NCBI GenBank assembly: GCA_029548585.1
Contig: JAKPNC010000228.1
Location: 1-29,391, forward strand
Source of the DNA: a bacterium
GTDB taxonomy: Bacteria > Ratteibacteria > UBA8468 > B48-G9 > JAFGKM01
Reading direction: 5' to 3'
Length of the DNA: 29,391 bases
The notes beneath the pieces are model-generated. The model worked only from the letters and a program-made list of their open reading frames with translations. It had not been told where the DNA came from and did not search any database. The position numbers were made by a program, and so were the translations under genes. Every line of letters begins with the position of its first letter. The first letter of the stretch is position 1. Shown in pieces: positions 7,733 through 16,315 of the stretch.

Positions 7733-8439
7733 AAAACAAGAACTGGGTCAACCTTTTTATTGCAGTGCTTTTGTATATTCCCGTCGGCTTCCTGCAGGTT
7801 CACATTGATTACAGGAGAAAGCTTGAAGACCTTGAGGCGAGATTGATGCTCATGCCGGGGCAGGTTGCCGGCAGTCTCGTCCTGAGCGGCTTCAGGGGTG
7901 TCGCTGCCGACCTGTTATGGCTGAACATAGAGGAACTCTGGCACCAGGGCCACACGTACAAGCTGCTTCCCATGTTTGAATCCGTCGCATGGCTTCAGCC
8001 GCGCTATATAACGGTCTGGGCCGTTGGCGGATGGCATATGGCTTACAACATATACGCTTCCACCCAGGACCAGAAGGAAAAGAAATACTGGTATGAACAG
8101 GGAGCGGCTTTCCTTAAGAAGGGTATCGCGTATAACCCCGAGCAGTATGATCTCTATTTTGAACTTGGCTGGACTTATTACAATAAGGGCGAGGATTTCG
8201 CCAACGCTGTAAAATATCTCGAGAAAGCCGTAAAGTTCCCATGCCCGGACTATGTCAAGAGCCTTCTTGCTCATGCGTACGAGAATAACGACCAGGTGGA
8301 TAAGGCTGTTGAACAGTGGACCAGGGTTCTCAATACCGGCTTTGAATCGGTGGCTAAAAGGGCGTTGAAGGTTATCAGGGAAGAAGGGGCTTTCACTCCG
8401 ACCAGGCGCAGAAGGCTCGGAATGGGAATGGAAGATTAG
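7729..8439 (+). CDS. Membrane-anchored TPR protein linked to the ABC-2 transporter
   Basis: A 236-residue protein with an N-terminal membrane anchor (about 7-25, FIAVLLYIPVGFLQ). A conserved-looking block follows (SGFRGVAADLLWL, then MFESVAWLQPRYITVWAVGGWHMAYNIYAS), then two or three TPR-like helix pairs from about 120 to 200 (AFLKKGIAYNPEQYDLYFELGW; YNKGEDFANAVKYLEKAV). It overlaps the permease stop by ATGA, so it is tightly coupled to the transporter. The family is one I associate with ABC-2 ATPase/permease pairs in uncultured bacteria; its role is not known to me. An accessory or assembly subunit on the outer face of the inner membrane is plausible, but this is inference. Confidence 0.75.
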   Translation: MKNKNWVNLFIAVLLYIPVGFLQVHIDYRRKLEDLEARLMLMPGQVAGSLVLSGFRGVAADLLWLNIEELWHQGHTYKLLPMFESVAWLQPRYITVWAVGGWHMAYNIYASTQDQKEKKYWYEQGAAFLKKGIAYNPEQYDLYFELGWTYYNKGEDFANAVKYLEKAVKFPCPDYVKSLLAHAYENNDQVDKAVEQWTRVLNTGFESVAKRALKVIREEGAFTPTRRRRLGMGMED

Positions 8440-8441
8440 AT

Positions 8442-8456
8442 CCAGGCTATGCCTGG
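8442..8456 (+). other. Short hairpin before guanylate kinase
   Basis: CCAGGC (8442-8447), loop TAT and GCCTGG (8451-8456) form a perfect 6-bp GC-rich stem. It begins three bases after the TPR stop and ends 12 bases before the gmk ATG, where a ribosome site would be expected. There is no T-run, so it is not an intrinsic terminator. Confidence 0.5.
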
Positions 8457-8468
8457 CCCCACCAAAAA

Positions 8469-9020
8469 ATGAAAAGAGTATTCGTTCTTTCGGCCCCGTC
8501 CGGCACTGGCAAGACCACCATGGCCGCCCGCTTGAAGCAGGAAGTGCCCGGACTCTTCATCCCTGTAACTTATACAACAAAAAATCCCCGCCCGGAGGAA
8601 GTAGAGGGAAGGGATTACCATTTTGTCAGCAGGGAGAAATTCCTTGAGATGATCCGGTTGGGTGAGTTCCTGGAATGGGCGGAAGTCTACGGGAATTGTT
8701 ACGGTACGCCCCGTAAAGAGGTGGAAGAACAATTGAAGCTTGGCAGGAAGGTCCTTCTTACCATAGACACCCAGGGCGGCCTTTCCGTGAGGAGAATTTT
8801 TCCTCAGGCTTTTCTTGTGGGTCTCCTGCCTCCGTCACTCGCAGAACAGGAAGGACGCATAAGGAAAAGAAGCGGCCTTTCCGAAAAAGAAATCAGGCAG
8901 AGGATCGAGGCTGCGAGAATCGAAAGAAGGGTTCTGAAAGAAGAATACGATATCAGGCTGGTAAACAGGAATCTTGAAACTACCCTGGAAAAGATAAAAA
9001 AGATTATAACAGGGAAGTAA
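8469..9020 (+). CDS. gmk: Guanylate kinase
   Basis: A 183-residue nucleotide kinase converting GMP and ATP to GDP and ADP. The P-loop is APSGTGKTT. The GMP-binding segment TTKNPRPEEVEGRDYHFV matches the family except that the usual TTR arginine is lysine. FLEWAEVYGNCYGTP is highly diagnostic. LLTIDTQGGLSVRR replaces the usual IDWQGAQQVR, and LPPSLAEQEGRIRKR is the lid region. Length is at the low end of the family. No ribosome site is visible; a GC hairpin precedes the ATG. It follows the TPR gene by 29 bases and precedes the oxidoreductase by 9. The function is well supported; the substituted arginine could change GMP affinity. Confidence 0.9.
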   Translation: MKRVFVLSAPSGTGKTTMAARLKQEVPGLFIPVTYTTKNPRPEEVEGRDYHFVSREKFLEMIRLGEFLEWAEVYGNCYGTPRKEVEEQLKLGRKVLLTIDTQGGLSVRRIFPQAFLVGLLPPSLAEQEGRIRKRSGLSEKEIRQRIEAARIERRVLKEEYDIRLVNRNLETTLEKIKKIITGK

Positions 9021-9029
9021 AGGAGAGAC

Positions 9030-9995
9030 ATGGAGAAGGTAAAGGTAGGTTTCATAGGAGCCGGAGGTCTTGCCACATCCAAGCATTATCCTTCCATAAG
9101 GGACATGGAAGACGCAGATATTGTAGGTTTGTCAGACCTGGTAAAGGAAAGAAGAGACCAGGCGGCCGAGAAATTCAACGTGGAGAATACCTTCTCCGAT
9201 TACAAGGAGATGATCGAAAAGACGGCCCCTGAGGCTGTCTATATAGTCATGCCCCCGCACATCCTTTACGACATAGCGGCTCACTGCCTGAAGCTCGGCC
9301 TGCACGTTTTCATAGAAAAGCCCCCGGGTGTTACAAAGGGGCAGACCCTGCAGATGGCAAAGCTTGCAGAGAAAAGCGGTTCTTTGACCATGACGGGTTT
9401 CCAGCGGAGGTTTTCCCCTCTCCTGGTCGAGGCGAAGAAAAAGGTTGACCAGCGCGGAGGGGTAACCCAGTGCCAGGCCAATTTCTTCAAGTACAGCCCC
9501 GGTGCAGGTTCTTATTACCAGGGCGCCATAGATATCCTTACCTGTGATGCCATACATGCGGTCGACATCCTGAGATGGATGGGCGGGGATGTCAAGAAGG
9601 TCGTAAGTATTGTCAGCAAGCTTTTCTGCGATGATCCCAACAGGTTCTGCGCCCTTATGGAATTTGAAAGCGGTGCAGCCGGATACCTTTCCACCAACTG
9701 GATCTCTGGCAAAAGGATATACGGCGTGGAGATGCACGGGAAAGGCATCATTGCCTTTGCCGACCCGGAGGCGGATGCGAAGATCTACACAGAAGGGAAT
9801 AAGGAAGCCGAAGTTATCCTTGCCGAAAGCATGACCGGTGAGAAAGACCCGGATTCCTACAAGAATACGGGATTCTTCCATGAAGACAGGCATTTCATAG
9901 ACTGCATCAGGTCAAAGACGCTTCCCCAGACCAATTTTGCCGAGGCTTACAAGACCATGGACCTGGTTGACAGGATATACCATAACCAGATCTAA
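9030..9995 (+). CDS. Gfo/Idh/MocA family oxidoreductase
   Basis: A 321-residue NAD(P)-dependent dehydrogenase. The N-terminal Rossmann fold starts with GFIGAGGLATSKHYP and the family EKPPG motif is at 96-100. The C-terminal alpha/beta domain contains DAIHAVDILRWMGG (D173, H176), the catalytic-region helix. Family members oxidise or reduce sugars, inositols or related polyols; the substrate is not predictable here. AAGGAG lies before the ATG. It is nine bases after gmk and probably ends the operon, because it converges with mfd and the two stops overlap (plus TAA 9993-9995, minus TAG 9992-9994). Sugar metabolism linked to the carbohydrate enzymes nearby is possible. Confidence 0.9.
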   Translation: MEKVKVGFIGAGGLATSKHYPSIRDMEDADIVGLSDLVKERRDQAAEKFNVENTFSDYKEMIEKTAPEAVYIVMPPHILYDIAAHCLKLGLHVFIEKPPGVTKGQTLQMAKLAEKSGSLTMTGFQRRFSPLLVEAKKKVDQRGGVTQCQANFFKYSPGAGSYYQGAIDILTCDAIHAVDILRWMGGDVKKVVSIVSKLFCDDPNRFCALMEFESGAAGYLSTNWISGKRIYGVEMHGKGIIAFADPEADAKIYTEGNKEAEVILAESMTGEKDPDSYKNTGFFHEDRHFIDCIRSKTLPQTNFAEAYKTMDLVDRIYHNQI

Positions 9996-12946
9996 CCCTT
10001 GCGTCCCCGGCGGGATTTGCCAAGGAAAGATGCTATCTCCACGGGCGGGGGGCCGAACCTGTCTTGAAGTTCTTCGTAAAGGAGTTCCGCTTCATCCCGG
10101 GTGCGGGCAGAAGCCATTTTCCTGTAAATGTAAAACCTCAGGGCCGGGTCTTTCACGTATTCTTCAGGAATGGCGGGAGGGGATGCCGGCACGGGTTCTT
10201 CGGAAGGCGTTGCCTGCCGTTCTCCCGATATCTCCTGCCAGAACTGGCAGTAAAGGTTAAATCCCACCTGGTCTATGAATCCGTGCTGTTCTCTTCCCAG
10301 GATGTTGCCGGCTCCCCTTATTTCAAGATCTTTAAGGGCGATCCTGTAACCGCTTCCCGGCTTGTTTAGTTCCTGGAGGGCCTGGAGCCTTTCATTTGCC
10401 GTTTTTGTCATGTACACGTGGCCGGGGATCAGGAAGTAAGCGTATGCCCGCCACTTGTACCGTCCCACCCTGCCGCGGAGCTGGTAGAGGTCGGCAAGGC
10501 CGTACCTGTGGGCGTTGTCCACTATCAGGGTATTGGCCCTGGGTATATCTATGCCGTTTTCGACTATCGTGGTAGCAACCAGTATATCTGTCTCCCCCGC
10601 AGAAAACCTTTTCATTATGGCGGACAGAGTTTCGGGATTCATCCTTCCGTGGGCAATCTCTATCCTTGCGAAGGGGACCATCCTCCTGAGCCTGTCCCGG
10701 ACCTTCTCTATGTCGTAAATGAAGTTGTGCAGGTAGAATACCTGCCCCTTCCTCTCCAATTCCCTCAAAATGGCCTCTTTCACCATCTGGTCGTTGTGCC
10801 TTCCCACGTAAGTAACAACCGAGATCCTGCCCTGTGGGGGAGTGGAGATGATGCTTATATCCTTCATTCCCGAAAGGGTCATGTACAGAGTCCTTGGTAT
10901 GGGGGTGGCTGTCAGGGTCAGAACGTCTATCCCCTTGAAGAGGATCTTGATCTTCTCCTTGTGGACTACCCCGAAACGCTGTTCTTCGTCTACGATCAGC
11001 AGCCCCAGGTTTTTGAACCTGATATCTTTCTGGAGAAGCCTGTGGGTTCCTATGACGATATCAACCGAACCTCGTTCCATCTCCCCGATGATTCTTGACT
11101 GCTGACTGCTCTCCACGAGCCTCGAAAGCATCTCCACCTTTACGGGAAAATCGGCAAACCTCTCCCTGAAAGTCAGAAAATGCTGCAGGGCAAGCACGGT
11201 CGTGGGAACCAGAACAGCTACCTGTTTTCCGCTTAGTACCGCTTTGAAGCATGCCCTGAGGGCGATTTCTGTCTTTCCGTATCCGGCATCCCCGCAGACT
11301 ATCCTGTCCATGATCCTGGGGGAAACCATGTCTTTTTTAACCTCGTCGATGGCTTTTGACTGGTCAAGGGTTTCCGTATATATGAAACTCGAATCGAATT
11401 GTTCCTGGAGTTCGTCGTCCCGGAGGAAGGGAAAGCTTTTTTCCTGCTTTCTTGCCGTGTAAAGCTTGTAGAGGTCCGATGCCAGGTCCCTTATGCTATC
11501 CTTGACCTTTTCCCGGATATTCAGCCAGCTCTTGCTGTTCAGCCTGGAGATCCTGGGCTCTTTGTCGCCGATGTACTTGTGGACCAGGGAGATATGCCTT
11601 ACCGGCACGTAAAGCTGATCTCCTCCTTCATACCTGATTATTATAAACTCCTCTTCCGATCCGTTAACCTTCAGTTTCTTCATCCCGTCGAAAATACCTA
11701 TTCCTTCGTTGTAATGGACGACGTAATCTCCCTGCCTTATTTCTGTATAACTTCCCAGGGGGATATAGTCGGGATTTCTTCTGCGGGCAACATGCCTGCC
11801 CCTGTATCTTGAGAATAACTCGTCGTTGCTTAAGACTGTAATTCCGGCTTCAGGAAAGGAGAAACCGGAAGAAATCACCCCTTCCATAAATTCTATTCCC
11901 GAGATCCCGACCTTTTTTTCTACAAGGACTTCCCTTATCCTTGTCTCCTGTCCCCTGTTATCCGAGAAGATGAAGATCTTTTCCCCTGGATTCCTGTTCC
12001 ATGCGAAAAAAGGGTTGATCCTGAACCTTTCGCCTGTGGAAAAAATGTTGAAATGCCAGGTTTTCCTTTCCGACGCCAGTTCAGTTATCTTTTTTTGTAC
12101 CACCGAAGACCTGGCGACCAGGTCTCCGAGCCATCCTTCTTCCATCTTTTCCATTCCTGCAGTCTTTCTCGCCGAAAGGGAAGATGAAGCTTTTTCAGGC
12201 TCAACGAAAAAGGAGATCGCTCTCCTGAGCCCATCAAGCAGAAAGTCCTTTTCTTCACCGGCAAAGGATTCGTTTACAGGCAGTATCCTTATCTCCTTTC
12301 TCTTTTCAAATGAAAGCTGGCTGGCGGCCTCGAAATTCCTGATTGAATTTATCCTGTTGCCCGAGAACTCGATCCTTGCCGGGAAATCGGCATCCAGGGG
12401 ATAGATGTCTATGATTCCGCCTCTTCTGGCGAAGGATCCGGGTTCCTCCACAACGGGAGATTCCTCGAAACCGGAATCTATCAGGCGCCTTATGAGGGAG
12501 TCCCTCCTTAATTCCCCGCCTGTCCGAATGCTGATAATTCTTTCTACGAAGCTTTTGAGCGGGGGGATCCTTTTTGCGAGGGCCGCCGGATGGGAGACGA
12601 GCAGGTAAGGTACGGTTTTTTCGCCGAGCGCCGATATGGTTTTTACTCTCTCGAACATAACCTCTGAGATAATGTTCTCGTTCTCGCTGAATAATTCCGG
12701 GCCGGGCAGGAATAATGACTTTTCTTCAGGCAGGAAATTACTGATGTCGGCGAAAAACCTTTCCGCTGATTCCTCTTCGGGCAGGATGGCGACAACCGGC
12801 ATGCCTGTCGATTCAAAAAGGCCCGCAATAAGGTATGGAACGAAACTTCCTTCCACTCCGCTTATGAAGGAACGGGCGCTTCCTGCCGTGAAATCGGCCA
12901 GCCTGGCGAACTCCGCGGATTTTGAGAGAAATTTTAGAATTTTCAT
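9992..12946 (-). CDS. mfd: Transcription-repair coupling factor Mfd, C-terminally short
   Basis: A 984-residue ATPase that displaces stalled RNA polymerase and recruits UvrA. In order: UvrB-like domains with the UvrA-interacting region (about 1-340), a CarD-like polymerase-binding domain (about 397-465; GDYVVHYNEGIGIF), RecG-like helicase motifs (GDAGYGKTE near 552-560, DEEQRFG, TATPIPRT), then TTIVENGIDIP and LRGRVGR. The TRCF domain starts normally (LRFYIYRKMASARTRDE, DRFGPPP) but stops about 18 residues after that point, roughly 100 short of E. coli Mfd. I start at the ATG with GAGGG upstream, 16 bases after the GH106-like stop; an ATG eight codons earlier would overlap that gene and has no ribosome site. 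It is the second gene of a minus-strand pair. Confidence 0.95.
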   Translation of the reverse strand: MKILKFLSKSAEFARLADFTAGSARSFISGVEGSFVPYLIAGLFESTGMPVVAILPEEESAERFFADISNFLPEEKSLFLPGPELFSENENIISEVMFERVKTISALGEKTVPYLLVSHPAALAKRIPPLKSFVERIISIRTGGELRRDSLIRRLIDSGFEESPVVEEPGSFARRGGIIDIYPLDADFPARIEFSGNRINSIRNFEAASQLSFEKRKEIRILPVNESFAGEEKDFLLDGLRRAISFFVEPEKASSSLSARKTAGMEKMEEGWLGDLVARSSVVQKKITELASERKTWHFNIFSTGERFRINPFFAWNRNPGEKIFIFSDNRGQETRIREVLVEKKVGISGIEFMEGVISSGFSFPEAGITVLSNDELFSRYRGRHVARRRNPDYIPLGSYTEIRQGDYVVHYNEGIGIFDGMKKLKVNGSEEEFIIIRYEGGDQLYVPVRHISLVHKYIGDKEPRISRLNSKSWLNIREKVKDSIRDLASDLYKLYTARKQEKSFPFLRDDELQEQFDSSFIYTETLDQSKAIDEVKKDMVSPRIMDRIVCGDAGYGKTEIALRACFKAVLSGKQVAVLVPTTVLALQHFLTFRERFADFPVKVEMLSRLVESSQQSRIIGEMERGSVDIVIGTHRLLQKDIRFKNLGLLIVDEEQRFGVVHKEKIKILFKGIDVLTLTATPIPRTLYMTLSGMKDISIISTPPQGRISVVTYVGRHNDQMVKEAILRELERKGQVFYLHNFIYDIEKVRDRLRRMVPFARIEIAHGRMNPETLSAIMKRFSAGETDILVATTIVENGIDIPRANTLIVDNAHRYGLADLYQLRGRVGRYKWRAYAYFLIPGHVYMTKTANERLQALQELNKPGSGYRIALKDLEIRGAGNILGREQHGFIDQVGFNLYCQFWQEISGERQATPSEEPVPASPPAIPEEYVKDPALRFYIYRKMASARTRDEAELLYEELQDRFGPPPVEIASFLGKSRRGRKG

Positions 12947-12962
12947 GCTGGAACCCTCTTGA

Positions 12963-15900
12963 TCAGCCATTGTAAAGGATGTAAACAGGTCCTGTTATCC
13001 CTCCGTTCTCTTCGTGGCCGAGAGGTCCGCTGTATACACGCCTGAGGATATTACCCAGGCTGTTTGTCACCCTTATCTCGATTCTGTTGCGCCCTTTTTT
13101 GAGCATCCTGCTGATGTCGAAAACGTAAGGTTTCCACGCCCTTATTCCTGCACTCCTGCCGTTAATCCGCACCTCTGCCGTCGAGAATGCCGATTCCACG
13201 ACAAGCCTCGGCCTGTCAGGAATCTCCGGCAGGTCCAAATCCCTTGAATATATGCCGGTTCCAGCGAAATGCGGGTACCCGGAACCATTCCATCCCCGGT
13301 TATCCATAACTCTGCCTGGAGGCTCGAGCATGAATCCGCCGGTAACTTTCCTTACCGCGAAATCTCCTCCTATGACAGCCGGTTCTATGTAATCTTTCTG
13401 GCTGAATCCCGGCAGATCCTCTTTCCATGACCTCCACCGGGAGCTTTTGACGAGAAAATCGAATCTGTTTTCCCCTTTTCTGCACAGCCTCCGGATGTTG
13501 AAAACAACGTTCTCCCTGTCCCAGAGGGCCGATCCCGAAGGCCGTCCCGCATCTAAACCGTTTATGAAAAGCCTGGTCCAATCACCTGAATCGGCGATGA
13601 AAGAGAGCTTTTCCGGTTCGTATGAAAGGCAGAATGTCCCGCTGACCCAGTAAAAAGGGGATTCTTCCATGGTAAATCCGGAAGGAAGTTTTCCATGGAA
13701 AGCCTTTTCCCAGTTCCCGTTTATGGGAAGCGTGTACCACTTTTCTTTCTCCCCTTTTCCCAGGGGATCCTTCCTGGCATGAAGCTCCGGAAGAAAAAGG
13801 TTGTCTTCCCTGGTCCTGAATTCCCACTTTTCACCGAGGGGTATCCTTGAGCCGTATAAATCCGACGCGGGAGGAAGTCCGCATGCCGAAGAAGGATGGC
13901 CATGGTGTCTGCCGGAAAACCTTATCGCAAGGGATTGTCCTTCCCTGAGTCCTATCCTGGTTCGCACAGACTCTCCTTTCTTTTCTGTTTCAGTCCTGTA
14001 GAGCCTGCCGTCTTCCACATCCAGGATCTCAGCGCATTCGGCGGAAAAGTGTTTCAAGTCCACTTTCCTGTCACTGCCTGTATGGTTTGCCAGGAAGATA
14101 ACGTATTCCCCGTCACTGGCCCTGCCGGTTGCCCATATGCCTTCTGCCTCTTTTCCGTTCTCAATTTCCCAATTTTTGTTCAACGACGGGGTTATGAAGG
14201 CCATCAATTTTTTCCCTGTTCCCTTCCCGTCCTTTTCTACCGGAATAAAAACCTCGTTTTTCCCTGAGGAGAAGGGGATGATCCTGCCTTCCGAATAAGA
14301 AAAGGATGGCAGGCAACCGAGCCACACAACCTTTCCGCCGTTATCTGCGAATTTGCCGAGCATCTTCCTGCTTTGCCCGTCTACGGCGAAGCATCCCGGC
14401 ACCACTACCGTTGAGAACCTCCTCTTGCCGCATTCCAGCCAGGAACCGGAGACACTGGACTGGTTCAGAACGTCTTCAAAGAGCATTTCGAAATCAACCC
14501 AGTTTGCAAAAAGGGTATTCATGGAGGTTTTAAGCATATCCAGCATGAAACGGGACCGGGTTGTTTCGTTCCATGTTTCTGCCCCTGCGCCCACCCTGCA
14601 GGTTCCCGAGGCATGGGCCGAAGTGGAGCTGTAAAGTACGGCAACCTCAGCGTCGAGAGGGGCAAAGGATGCCAGCATGGAAACCCTGCGGCAATAATCG
14701 GCATAGATCCCATAATGTTTCCACCACGGCTGAGTAAAATGCTTGCCTGAGAGCGCTCTCTTGCGGAAATCAGAAATCGTGTATATGAGCCCGTTGTCGT
14801 TTATCATGCTTATACCCATCGAGGCTAGCCAGTCGTTATCTTTCTTCTGTTGCCCCAGTGAGCAGTTCCAGTCCCTCACGCCGAAAACTTCGCACATGCT
14901 TCTCCCTGCCCCCGAGTAAAGCGCCGTGGAAGAAATCTTTTTTGCGGTCAGCATGAGAAGCGGATAATCATAGGGTTCCTTGCCTATGAAGGTTTCAAGG
15001 GGGGTGCCGGGCATGCATCCCGAGAGCATGTCCATTCCGGGCACCTGTATCCATTTTATGAATTCGTGGATATCCCCGTTAACCTTTCCTGAAAGTGAGA
15101 CGGTCTCTTCGGCCATACAGTGGCCAGTGGCCAAAACCCCGTTTTCCGCGCACCATTCTCCCACTTTCCTTGCAAAGTTTGAAGAAAAGAGGTCGGTCAG
15201 GAGTCTCATGTAATCTATCCTCGTCTTTACCGTTTCAGGCTGGCCGTCTTCGGCAATAAGGAGTCCGAGGTTATCCTCCAGCGAGTACCCGTACCTCTTC
15301 CGGAATTCCGGGAAAAGCTTTCCTGTCCAGGCGAAACTGGCATTTTTATTCCTGTTGGCGTAAGGCTCGTCGAAGAAGAAACCTCTCAGGGTTTTCCCGA
15401 AGTATCCGGAGAACCTCTCCAGGTACTCCCGGTGTATGTATGACATCCATTTTCCGACCGTTTCCCCGTCAAGAAGGTCCCCGTATCCGCGCTGCTTCCA
15501 GGAATCCGCCGTTCCGACGCTCGAAAGCAGAATAGTGTCGAGGGTTTTTTTTACGAGCATGACAAAAGTTCCCTCCGTTCCTGACAAGTTTGTCCAGAAT
15601 CTCGTTCCGGGGTTTTTCCACCAATCTGAACTTTCTGCCGGGACATCGAGGATCTTTCCGTTTTTTCCCCTGAATCCCGAGTAGAGTATCTCCGCCCCGC
15701 TTGAAAAAAGGGCCTCGATGTTTATCTTCCCCCCGGCTGGAACCTGCTGTTCGACGATCTCCATGGAAGAAGACAGGGTTTCCGGATGTTCCCTGAGGAG
15801 ATACCCGGCCGCCGTCCCGCTGGGCCAGTTGAGATCGTCGTATATCCAGGCTTTCATTCCCTTTTCCCTGCATTTCTCAAGGACAAACCGGACGCAGTCC

Positions 15901-16109
15901 CAGTAACTCTTCCTCAGGAAGGAAGGATATTCCAGTCCGTAGAGGGCCATGATGAAAAATTCGTTTATTCCCTGTTTCTTCATTTCCGAGAGTTGTCTTG
16001 CCATCTCACGGCGGGTCATCCTTCCGGTCCAGCACCACCATGGAACGGGACCGAATTCTCCTGTCAGTTCTGTGAACATCTCCGCGTAGCTCTTCTTTTC
16101 GTTTTCCAT
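12963..16109 (-). CDS. GH106-like glycoside hydrolase (putative alpha-L-rhamnosidase)
   Basis: A 1048-residue protein without a signal peptide, so probably cytoplasmic. The N-terminal barrel has PVPWWCWTGRMT, then GINEFFIMALYGLEYPS, GMKAWIYDDLNWPSG (91-98 for the last part) and GFFFDEPY near 244-250, the arrangement I recognise from GH106-like enzymes. The C-terminus is a GH2-type sugar-binding beta-sandwich (GTGIYSRDLDLPEI, AEVRINGRSAGIRAWKPYVFDIS, GITGPVYI). The likely reaction is removal of terminal alpha-L-rhamnose, but specificity is inferred. I chose MENEKKS, with AAGGA upstream; the ATG 20 codons earlier has no ribosome site. Its promoter is at 16208-16237 and mfd follows directly. Other large GH2-like clans are an alternative. 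Confidence 0.75.
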   Translation of the reverse strand: MENEKKSYAEMFTELTGEFGPVPWWCWTGRMTRREMARQLSEMKKQGINEFFIMALYGLEYPSFLRKSYWDCVRFVLEKCREKGMKAWIYDDLNWPSGTAAGYLLREHPETLSSSMEIVEQQVPAGGKINIEALFSSGAEILYSGFRGKNGKILDVPAESSDWWKNPGTRFWTNLSGTEGTFVMLVKKTLDTILLSSVGTADSWKQRGYGDLLDGETVGKWMSYIHREYLERFSGYFGKTLRGFFFDEPYANRNKNASFAWTGKLFPEFRKRYGYSLEDNLGLLIAEDGQPETVKTRIDYMRLLTDLFSSNFARKVGEWCAENGVLATGHCMAEETVSLSGKVNGDIHEFIKWIQVPGMDMLSGCMPGTPLETFIGKEPYDYPLLMLTAKKISSTALYSGAGRSMCEVFGVRDWNCSLGQQKKDNDWLASMGISMINDNGLIYTISDFRKRALSGKHFTQPWWKHYGIYADYCRRVSMLASFAPLDAEVAVLYSSTSAHASGTCRVGAGAETWNETTRSRFMLDMLKTSMNTLFANWVDFEMLFEDVLNQSSVSGSWLECGKRRFSTVVVPGCFAVDGQSRKMLGKFADNGGKVVWLGCLPSFSYSEGRIIPFSSGKNEVFIPVEKDGKGTGKKLMAFITPSLNKNWEIENGKEAEGIWATGRASDGEYVIFLANHTGSDRKVDLKHFSAECAEILDVEDGRLYRTETEKKGESVRTRIGLREGQSLAIRFSGRHHGHPSSACGLPPASDLYGSRIPLGEKWEFRTREDNLFLPELHARKDPLGKGEKEKWYTLPINGNWEKAFHGKLPSGFTMEESPFYWVSGTFCLSYEPEKLSFIADSGDWTRLFINGLDAGRPSGSALWDRENVVFNIRRLCRKGENRFDFLVKSSRWRSWKEDLPGFSQKDYIEPAVIGGDFAVRKVTGGFMLEPPGRVMDNRGWNGSGYPHFAGTGIYSRDLDLPEIPDRPRLVVESAFSTAEVRINGRSAGIRAWKPYVFDISRMLKKGRNRIEIRVTNSLGNILRRVYSGPLGHEENGGITGPVYILYNG

Positions 16110-16207
16110 GTCATTTCCTTCAGGATTTTTTGGGGGGTGAACCTCCGTTGGGCAGCCTTCCGTCAGCATTTAATAAGGATAAGGCGTGCCTTGTAAAATT
16201 TGAAAAC

Positions 16208-16237
16208 ATTGTATAACGTCTGTCGTCTTCCAGTCAA
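16208..16237 (-). promoter_or_regulatory. Minus-strand promoter for the GH106-like gene and mfd
   Basis: Read on the minus strand: TTGACT (16237-16232), an 18-base spacer and TACAAT (16213-16208). Transcription would start near 16200 and leave a leader of about 90 bases before the chosen ATG at 16109. It lies back to back with the htpX promoter. Confidence 0.65.
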
Positions 16238-16245
16238 CTTGGATA

Positions 16246-16274
16246 TTGCATTAAGAAGGGCCGGAAGGTACAAT
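16246..16274 (+). promoter_or_regulatory. Plus-strand promoter for htpX-larB
   Basis: TTGCAT (16246-16251), a 17-base spacer and TACAAT (16269-16274). The start site would be near 16281, giving a 35-base leader that contains GGGAGG before the htpX ATG. Its -35 is only 8 bases from the -35 of the divergent promoter, so the two polymerases probably compete or share control. Confidence 0.65.
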
Positions 16275-16315
16275 ATACTTTGAATGTATGAGCATTTTAC
16301 AAGGGAGGACTCAGT

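Noticed and set aside
10418..11098. Long open frames antisense to mfd (for example 10418-11098 and 11826-12404, plus strand)
   Set aside because: They are complementary to well-conserved mfd motifs, have no ribosome sites and the proteins show no family features.
16110..16169. Twenty-codon N-terminal extension of the GH106-like protein
   Set aside because: No ribosome site at 16169; AAGGA precedes the ATG at 16109, and the extension is not a signal peptide.
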